A DNA stretch of 5,520 nt. Origin: an uncultured bacterium (lineage in GTDB: Bacteria > Patescibacteriota > Gracilibacteria > Absconditabacterales > Absconditicoccaceae). This document shows, piece by piece, positions 1 to 5,353 of this stretch. The stretch spans positions 1 to 5,520 of the forward strand of contig CAJAPL010000073.1 in the NCBI GenBank assembly GCA_903943625.1, in the 5' to 3' direction. The notes under the pieces were generated by a model. It saw only the letters and a list, made by a program, of their open reading frames with translations. It did no database searches and was not told the origin of the DNA. Positions within the stretch are counted from its first letter, which is position 1. Each line of letters starts with the position of its first letter. The translations under genes were made by a program, and so were the position numbers.

Positions 1-134
1 ATTTTTTATAATATTTCATTTGGATTCACTTAGATAGCAATAAGATCAGAATGACAAGTGGAATATTTAAAAATAATTTGCAAATGTTTTGGGAAAATTT
101 AAGTTTGTTGGGATTTATTTAGAGATAATAATTT
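1..134. other. Intergenic leader upstream of the 3D-domain gene
   Basis: No gene can be supported here. All three plus frames meet TAA or TAG within the first 40 bases, so at most the last few codons of an upstream plus-strand gene are present. On the minus strand an ATG at 19-17 opens a lysine- and tyrosine-rich reading frame running off the left edge (MKYYKK), which could be the start of a divergent gene but is too short to judge. The stretch is AT-rich. A -10-like GATAAT at 124-129 lies too close to the ATG at 135 to give a leader and has no good -35 partner, so no promoter is called. Confidence 0.4.
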
Positions 135-1604
135 ATGAGATTGAAAGTCTGATTTTTGTTTATTATATTTATTGCTTATTCTTGATTTAGTTTCGCTTTT
201 GACATAGAAACTGATTGTGAACAGAGGACTTTTGTGGTAACTGCTTATTATTCGCCTATTAGTGGACAGGCTTTTTATTATAGACCAGATTATACACAGG
301 AGAAAATCCTTAACTGAGAATGAATAGCGTGAGCGGCTTGAAAAAAAGTCTTTAATGGTATGCTTGCTTGACCAAAATCTTATGAGTTTGGAAGTGTGGT
401 GTATTTCCCTTGATTTGGGGTATGAGAAATCGCTGATAGGGGTGGAGCCATTGTAAATTCATGAGAAAGAGGACATGTAGGAGACCGTATCGACATATGG
501 ATGTGAAGAGGTGAGGAGTGACTTGTAAGAGCTTTAACTTTTGGCAAACAGACATTGACCTGATATTTTTGCGGTATTGAGAAACTTAACTGAAATAATC
601 TAAAAATCTGACTTAACTTTGATCAAGTGCCTTTTTATGCTAATTTTTTTGATATTGCACTTTGGGTAGTTAAACTTTGATCATGAAGAAATGATATATG
701 GGTGGCAACTTTGCAAAAATACTTAATAAATTTGGGATATCTCAAAGCTGGGAAACAGACGTGATTTTTTGGTAAAGAGACCAAAGATGCTTTGTGTAGA
801 TACCAAGTAGCCAAATGAATTCTCTCTAAAAAGAATATTAACTGTTGATACTTTTCTTCTCCGACTAGTTTTGTGATGAAACAGGATATAAAAAATAAAT
901 GACTTTATCCCGTCGATCTTTGGGCTGTATGAACATTGGAAAATATAAAAAAAGATGCTAGGAAAACATTTCAACAGGTTGCATTAGCGCCTGAATTGAA
1001 GCAATATTTTAGCAAGCCATTTACCAAATCAGAGAAATCTGATGATATTGGAAAACTTCAAACAATTCTGACTAATTTATGATATTATACATGAAATATA
1101 AATTGAATATTCGATACCAAAACTATGGATGCTGTATATTCTTTTCAGAATAAGAACTGAATATTGTCCTTAAATTCAAATATATCGTCCAGATGACGGT
1201 TGTGACCAGCGACAAGAAATAAATTGAATGCGTTGATTAATGATAATGAGGGATTGCTGGTTTTGAAGATTAACGTTCAAGAAAATCCTCAGTCTTCGCC
1301 CTTGGCGAATCCAGCTCTACCGCTAAAGACGGCACATGCTTTATCAAGAAGCACAGAAAAGTTGTTTCAATTTTATAGACCATTCAAAAAATTAGATCAG
1401 AATTGAGAAATTAGGATATTACAGAAGTTTTTGAGCTGAGAAAAATTGTATTTTGGTAAGATAGACTGAGTTTATTCTTTGGGTGTTATCAATGCTTTAT
1501 GTGAATTTCAAAAGCAAAATAATTTAATTTCTTCTACGGATTCTTCTAGTCTGTGTTGATATTTCGGCCCCAAGACTAGGGATCTTATAAATAACAGACT
1601 ATAA
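135..1604 (+). CDS. Secreted 3D-domain (YuiC/MltA-fold) protein with three peptidoglycan-binding repeats
   Basis: 489 residues when TGA is read as Gly. The ATG follows an in-frame TAA by one codon, so no earlier start exists. Residues 1-21 look like a signal peptide (hydrophobic core, SFA at a likely cleavage site), so the protein is exported. Residues about 33-147 match the 3D domain, a double-psi beta-barrel shared by MltA and YuiC. Its three aspartates are visible as EIADRGGAI (D101) and GDRIDIWMG (D117, D120). In this family they act in lytic cleavage of peptidoglycan glycan strands. Three PG_binding_1-type repeats follow (about 188-250, 303-368, 424-488), each with an LQ..L...GY..G opening, a G.F...T..A...FQ middle and a closing GYF.P.T-like motif. 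A proline/serine-rich linker (about 370-423) precedes the last repeat. Tryptophan is TGG at 122, 177, 189 and 263; the single CGG (residue 355) aligns with Tyr in the other two repeats. Family assignment is firm; catalytic activity and target wall (own or host) are inferred. Confidence 0.85.
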
Positions 1605-1613
1605 GTTATCTGT
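1594..1613. terminator. Inverted repeat across two convergent stop codons, possible weak bidirectional terminator
   Basis: ACAGA (1594-1598) and TCTGT (1609-1613) form a 5-bp stem around a 10-base loop that contains both stop codons (TAA at 1602-1604 on plus, TTA at 1606-1608 for the minus gene). The tail-to-tail genes are one base apart, so any terminator must sit in or around the coding ends. There is no T-run on either side, so this is not a classical intrinsic terminator, and the stem is weak. Confidence 0.25.
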
Positions 1614-2991
1614 ATATGATAAAATCATCTGGGCATGGTCATGTGCCAAGAAGTATATTTCCTTTAAATTCTAACTTTGAAGACAAGTAATTTATATATT
1701 TTTTATACTCTTGAGGCAATTCATCTAGAGTTTTCATTCAAATGATGTTTTGTGAAAGATCAAAATTGGGACTATATTTGACTTTTAAGTTACTATAATC
1801 TTCCATCTGTGTCGGAACCTCATTTATATAGATTTTTCATTTAGTCTTATCTATATATCTTAATCCAACCTTTGCGTTCTTTCAAAGTTCGGGTAACAAA
1901 TCTACTTTGGTAAATATTATTATGTTTGTTTTGTTTGTTCTAAGAACTTTTCTTCATTCAACGGTATCTATATATCAAACGTCTCTAGGTCTTTTGGTCG
2001 TTGCTCAATATTCTCAAGACTTATTTCTATAATTGTTTGCAAATTCTTCATCCTCAAACTTTGTGGGGAAAAATCATCCTCATACCTTGGATTTTATTGA
2101 TTTAAATACAGCTATAGTAGTATTTATTTCTGGTAAATTAAGAGCGCTCATGGCTCCATTTGCCGAGGTGTCATTTGAGGTATTGTAGGGATACATTCAT
2201 CAGTCTGCTGCTAGCATTGCCGATTGTGAGAGTTCCAATAATATTCTTTTGTTTTCATATGCTGCTGTGTTGAGCAACATGTTTGTTGGGTCTATTTGTA
2301 TGTATTTCAAGTCAATCATATCCTTTAATAATTTTGTTTCCTCTTGTATTTCCTGTTCAATTTTTTCTATTACAAGTCACTTAAAAAGACTACAATTTAC
2401 ATTCATAAATTCATTTAGTTGATCAGAATTTGGATTTAATAGTATGTTAAAGTTTGGTCATGTCCTTAGGGCTTTCAATGCTGCTGTTGGGCCGATTCAT
2501 TTAGCTGTGGTTCATACCTTTTTCGATTTTAGTCATTCTATGATTCTGTCCAGTTCTTTTTGTAGGTTATCAAATATGATTTGTGCGTTTCATGCTATTA
2601 TTATTTTTTCTTTCATATTGTATCCATTCTCCTCTAGTTCTTGAATTTCTTTATATATTCAACTGATGTTAACGCTTCTTCATTGTCAAATATAAACTTT
2701 TGCCTTTTCTATTATTGCTCATCATGGTAATTCGTGTAGAGCGATTGATTTTCAATTTGTGCAAACGACTGTATGTCATGCGTTTCATCCTCATGATCAA
2801 ACTGCCACATAATCTACATTCTTGAATTGAGAAGTTACTTTTCATTTTCACTCATCTCATAGTTGTCATCCATATATTGCAACAACTGGCCCTCTTTCAA
2901 AAATCTTATCTTCAAAGTTTTCTCTGTTTAGGTTTTGTATTACCTTGATTGAGTTGTATTTAGACTTTTTCTTTGGTAAAAGTTTAGGCAT
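1606..2991 (-). CDS. purA: Divergent adenylosuccinate synthetase (PurA-like)
   Basis: 461 residues with TGA as Gly. PurA joins IMP and aspartate using GTP to form adenylosuccinate, the committed step to AMP. Visible motifs in order: QLGDEGKGK (43-51) with the catalytic Asp (46, E. coli D13); GGGNAGHT with the catalytic His (73, E. coli H41); GTTAKGIGP (160-168); an Arg at 176 fitting E. coli R143; Q256 and YPYNTS (267-272) of the IMP pocket; GATTKRPR (329-336) keeping both arginines of the aspartate loop; TKVD (361-364) for guanine recognition; GTGP (449-452). The key residues are intact, so activity is likely. Divergence shows in ELSQS where EGAQG is usual, Leu for Trp before GDEGKGK, and a lysine-rich N-terminal extension of about 34 residues. 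ATG 2991 is chosen because a strong promoter lies just upstream; an in-frame TTG at 3051 would fall inside its -35 box. No CGA or CGG and no Trp codon occurs. The retained Asp argues against PurZ (2-aminoadenylosuccinate synthetase), which has Ser there. Confidence 0.85.
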
Positions 2992-3028
2992 GGAAATATT
3001 TGATAGTGAAATAAAAAAAGACTGAGGG

Positions 3029-3056
3029 GTTATATCAATCTTAATAATCAAGTCAA
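3029..3056 (-). promoter_or_regulatory. Sigma-70-like promoter for purA
   Basis: On the minus strand a -35 TTGACT (3056-3051, 5 of 6 to TTGACA) is followed by a 16-base spacer and a -10 TATAAC (3034-3029, 5 of 6 to TATAAT). Transcription would begin near 3022, giving a leader of about 30 bases before the ATG at 2991. It lies in the 84-base gap after the CAP gene, so purA can be expressed independently of it. This is the best promoter match seen in the window. Confidence 0.5.
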
Positions 3057-3075
3057 GTAACTGTTTGGATATCGA

Positions 3076-3684
3076 CTAATCTATTTTTATTGTATTTACT
3101 CAATAGTGAGTAACCAAAAAATATCTATTGGTTTTTTTGTCTACTGAAATTCATACTCATATATTTGAAAAGTTTTTCATTATTATTCAATTATAATGTG
3201 GTTTTCGATTTTTATTCTTTTCGCTCATAAAAAATTTAAACGTACTTTTGATAGACTTTATAAGGTCTTGAGTGCAATCTAACTTACTACACTTATAATA
3301 TCATCGTCATATGCTTTCAGTAAATAGTGTCCCATTTATATCTTCAAAATTTACTCACAAATTTTCGAATCGTAACTTGATGTTTCAATAATTATAGTAT
3401 CCGTCTTTGGTGCTTCTTTGATGGGTAGATTTTCATAGTTTTGTGAGTTTATCCGACCGTGTTTTAGCTGTTTTGTTTAAATTGTTATCTAGAACATATC
3501 AGCTCAGTCAGTACTTTTCTCTCTCTTGATTGTGTCGTTTTGTCCGTTCTTGCTTTACGATATCTATATTCACATTTTCTATTTTGGAAAAATTATTTTT
3601 TTGACTTATCTCTGTGTTGTTACCTAGAGATATTCCCAAAGTACTAATAGTTAGACATACAATAATAAATACTCTTAATTTCAT
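3076..3684 (-). CDS. Secreted CAP/SCP-domain protein
   Basis: 202 residues with TGA as Gly. Residues 1-21 form a signal peptide (MKLR, then a hydrophobic stretch), so it is exported. The rest resembles the CAP (SCP/PR-1/antigen-5) fold: HNQER..YGL (51-60), a helix A.TxSDKL (73-80) where the family has A..WA, H88, FENLG (106-110) standing for GENL, PHY (162-164) and IGVG (175-178). H88, E107 and H163 fit the usual CAP cleft residues. Two cysteines (132, 137) may form a disulfide. Six codons are CGG or CGA (residues 47, 50, 76, 105, 127, 160) and none is TGG; residue 76 falls on the family's conserved Trp, which supports reading them as tryptophan. Arginines are all AGA (4, 55, 90, 187). CAP proteins serve in adhesion, lipid binding or protease-like roles; the role here is unknown, though a surface or host-contact function is plausible. 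Its own promoter candidate lies at 3714-3741. Confidence 0.75.
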
Positions 3685-3713
3685 TTTATTAAATTTAGTT
3701 AAATTATTTACTC

Positions 3714-3741
3714 ATTCTATTATTTGGCTAATTTAATACAA
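3714..3741 (-). promoter_or_regulatory. Candidate promoter for the CAP gene
   Basis: Minus strand: -35 TTGTAT (3741-3736, 4 of 6), 16-base spacer, -10 TAGAAT (3719-3714, 5 of 6). Start of transcription would be near 3707, about 22 bases before the ATG at 3684. Spacing and distance are reasonable, but the region is very AT-rich and chance matches are common. Confidence 0.35.
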
Positions 3742-3766
3742 GAATAAAAAAATCCCCATAGTAATA

Positions 3767-3794
3767 TTGAATTTCGAAATAATTTTCTTAATAA
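3767..3794 (+). promoter_or_regulatory. Weak candidate promoter for the YuiD-like/ftsQ direction
   Basis: Plus strand: -35 TTGAAT (3767-3772), 16-base spacer, -10-like TAATAA (3789-3794), with transcription starting near 3801 and a leader of about 19 bases. A perfect 10-base palindrome, ATTTCGAAAT (3771-3780), overlaps the -35 end and spacer, which is where a repressor site would act. The -10 match is poor. Confidence 0.22.
3771..3780. repeat. Perfect palindrome ATTTCGAAAT in the divergent promoter region
   Basis: A 10-base perfect dyad centred on TTCGAA between the CAP gene and the YuiD-like gene. The same TTCGAA core recurs in an imperfect dyad (CTAATTCGAACTTAG, 4441-4455) just before ftsQ. 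It could be an operator, but palindromes of this size arise by chance in AT-rich DNA. Confidence 0.3.
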
Positions 3795-3819
3795 GTGAGT
3801 ATTTATTATTCTTTTTTTG

Positions 3820-4311
3820 ATGTTTGATTATATTGTTAGCGTATTTACTGATATTTTTCAATGATGAATGAGGATGCATCCTATATTCATAGTTTTTATT
3901 GTTGGCTTCATTGTACAGTCAACAAAAGTTGTTATAGATTTTGTAAAATATAAGCGTTTGTATCGGTGACATATTTTTACTGCTTGAGGATTCCCATCTT
4001 TTCATAGTTGAATTGCCACTAGTGTAACCTTGATAGCATTGTTAGAATATGGCTTTGATAGTACTATTTTTGCGATAGCTTTTGCTTTTTCTATTTTGTT
4101 CGCATATGACGCTATGAATCTAAGATATGAAGCAGGACAACATGCACATTATATAAATGATTTGAGAGTAGATTTGCAGTGAGTCCTAACAAAGAAAGAA
4201 AAATGACCTTTAAAAGAGAGGATTTGACATACACGAGAAGAAGTCGCTTGATGAATATTATTTTGACTGGTTCTGACATTTTTGTTGTATTATTATTTTG
4301 TAGTAGCCTAA
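3820..4311 (+). CDS. YuiD-like divergent PAP2 family membrane protein (DUF212)
   Basis: 163 residues with TGA as Gly. The signature GGFPSFHSG (56-64) matches the GGMPSSHSA motif of the divergent PAP2 (acid phosphatase/vanadium haloperoxidase-related) family, with the His at 62. It is followed by the second family motif YDAMNLRYEAGQHAHYIN (96-113, usual form YDA.GVRR.AG.QA...N) and the third, IGHTxEEVAGG (135-145, usual LGHTP.EV.AG). Hydrophobic segments at about 20-40, 64-78, 80-96 and 145-163 make it an integral membrane protein. Length is typical. Relatives are presumed lipid- or isoprenoid-phosphate phosphatases, but no substrate is established. CGG at residue 49 lies seven positions before the GG motif, where relatives often have Trp. 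CGA at 139 replaces the usual Pro and is uninformative. Start: ATG 3820; no other ATG exists back to the TAA at 3745, and M17 or M19 would remove part of the N-terminus. It probably heads the rightward unit that includes ftsQ. Confidence 0.8.
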
Positions 4312-4314
4312 ATA

Positions 4315-4382
4315 TGCCGCACCGCAATGAAAATCTAAAATTTTCAAAACTATCCGGCACGAGCAAACCTACCTGGAGGTAG
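4315..4382 (+). ncRNA. Candidate structured RNA leader between the YuiD-like gene and ftsQ
   Basis: Directly after the YuiD-like stop codon lies a patch richer in G and C than its surroundings, with nested complementarity. TGCCG (4315-4319) pairs with CGGCA (4355-4359). Inside it, TGAAAAT (4328-4334) pairs with ATTTTCA (4340-4346) around a 5-base loop. A third hairpin follows, CTACC (4369-4373) with GGTAG (4378-4382), loop TGGA. The third stem contains GGAGGT (4375-4380), a strong Shine-Dalgarno sequence with no start codon at usable distance. A small reading frame from ATG 4314 to TAG 4380-4382 (22 codons, with CCG, CAC and CGC that are rare here) overlaps it. Together this could be a cis-regulatory leader or processing site, but it matches no family I recognise. 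Confidence 0.3.
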
Positions 4383-4440
4383 ACAAGTACTGTTATTGTG
4401 CTGTTCTGTGTATTTAATATTTTGATTGTTGTTTCAGATT

Positions 4441-4455
4441 CTAATTCGAACTTAG
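4441..4455. repeat. Imperfect dyad CTAATTCGAACTTAG before ftsQ
   Basis: CTAA and TTAG flank a TTCGAA core with one extra base on the right side. It ends 5 bases before the ftsQ ATG and shares its core with the palindrome at 3771-3780. It could act as an operator or a small RNA hairpin near the ribosome entry site; it could also be chance. Confidence 0.2.
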
Positions 4456-4460
4456 TATAG

Positions 4461-5297
4461 ATGATAAATATAGTAAAACAAAGGCCCTTTAGAAGAAAAC
4501 ATAAAAGTTTTTTTGTTAAATGAAATATCCCTGTAAAAATACCATTTAAAACAATAATGAGATGAATTTTGTTGTTCGCCCTTGCATTTGCTTTTATTTA
4601 CTTCCTTATTTATATTTTTAGATCAACGCTATTTAAGCCTGAATATTATATTTACAATATTAGGTATTCTGCTGAAAGTGTGAAAAACTTTGATGATCCT
4701 GTTTTGTATAAAATTATAAAGAATCAAGCTAAATGAGAAAATTACTATGTTCTGAAACATTTCAAGAGAAATGATATTTTGAACTTAATGAGGGTTAAGT
4801 TCCCAGTCGTAAAGGATATTGAATTCCATTATTCTCAAAAAAACACTTTGGATGTTAAGGTTATTTTTGATAAGGTAGATCTTCGTTTTAGGTTGTGAAA
4901 TAAAATATTTGGTTTATATAAGTGAAATACATTTTTGCTCTATAGCTGAAATGTTTTGTGAGAGGGTAGCGATGTTGTTGAATTACCATGATATCTTTCT
5001 GGTTTAAATAATTTGGATTGATTGTTTTTTAATTATTCTTATGAAGATTTCCTACTAAATGTAGATATCATTTCTCAGGTTTTTGGAGATAAAATTCGTT
5101 TGGTGTATTTGCCTGGTTCTAAGAGAATTGCTGTATTTGTGGGGAAATCCAAAGTTGTTTATATAAGTTTGCAGAAAGATATAAAATTACAGATGACTGA
5201 ATACGATTTTTTAAGAAAATATGATCCGGGGTTTGCTAGCTATATTGAAATAGATCTATGAAGTCTAGAATGAAGTATGGCTATTGTAAAGAAATAG
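4461..5297 (+). CDS. ftsQ: FtsQ/DivIB-like cell division protein
   Basis: 278 residues with TGA as Gly. The ATG directly follows an in-frame TAG, which fixes the start. Topology is that of FtsQ/DivIB: a basic cytoplasmic tail (RRKHK, about 1-32), one transmembrane helix (about 33-53), then an extracytoplasmic part. The region about 60-139 fits a POTRA domain, ending in FPVVKDIEFHYSQKNTLDVKV (114-134), closely following the FtsQ pattern of FPWV..V...R..PNTL.I.V. The next segment has the usual NKIFGLYKGN strand pair and a beta domain, ending in YIEIDL (261-266), like the family's terminal Y.ID motif. FtsQ bridges early and late divisome proteins (FtsB, FtsL) at the septum. Sequence conservation in this family is low, so the assignment rests on topology, the POTRA end motif and length. 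It has no CGA, CGG or TGG codon. It follows the YuiD-like gene by 149 bases and precedes sufS by 56. Confidence 0.7.
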
Positions 5298-5353
5298 TAT
5301 TTGGTCGCTAGTCTTTAGTTGTTTGATGTATTTAAAATATTTATTTATATAAA
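5298..5353 (+). other. Short AT-rich gap between ftsQ and sufS
   Basis: The gap holds no terminator. A -10-like TAAAAT at 5333-5338 would suit a start 10 or so bases before the sufS ATG, but no convincing -35 lies 15-18 bases upstream (TTGGTC at 5301-5306 is too far). Read-through from ftsQ is the simplest explanation for sufS expression. Confidence 0.3.

Noticed and set aside
1..19. Start of a divergent minus-strand gene (ATG at 19-17)
   Set aside because: Only six codons are in the window, with no motif or ribosome-binding site to support it.
2444..2644. Plus-strand hydrophobic reading frame of 66 codons
   Set aside because: It is antisense to the middle of purA (GTTAKGIGP region), and purA motifs account for the sequence.
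1606..2991. Identification as PurZ, the phage enzyme for 2-aminoadenine DNA
   Set aside because: PurZ has Ser in place of the catalytic Asp of GDEGKGK; here the Asp is present and the aspartate-loop arginines are those of PurA.
2991..3051. TTG at 3051 as the purA start, adding 20 residues
   Set aside because: It would lie within the -35 box of the strong promoter at 3029-3056, upstream of the predicted transcript start; ATG 2991 fits the leader.
4112..4366. Minus-strand reading frame opposite the YuiD-like gene
   Set aside because: It overlaps a gene with clear family motifs, has no recognisable domain and is explained as a shadow.
4179..4382. Plus-strand reading frame overlapping the end of the YuiD-like gene
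   Set aside because: Most of it lies in another frame of the conserved YuiD C-terminus (IGHT..EV.GG), so it is a shadow; only its tail coincides with the leader before ftsQ.
4436..4467. tRNA-like T-arm (TTCGAAC with a 4-bp stem CTAA/TTAG)
   Set aside because: The near-universal G53-C61 pair is missing, no acceptor stem pairs about 70 bases upstream, and the element runs into the ftsQ start.
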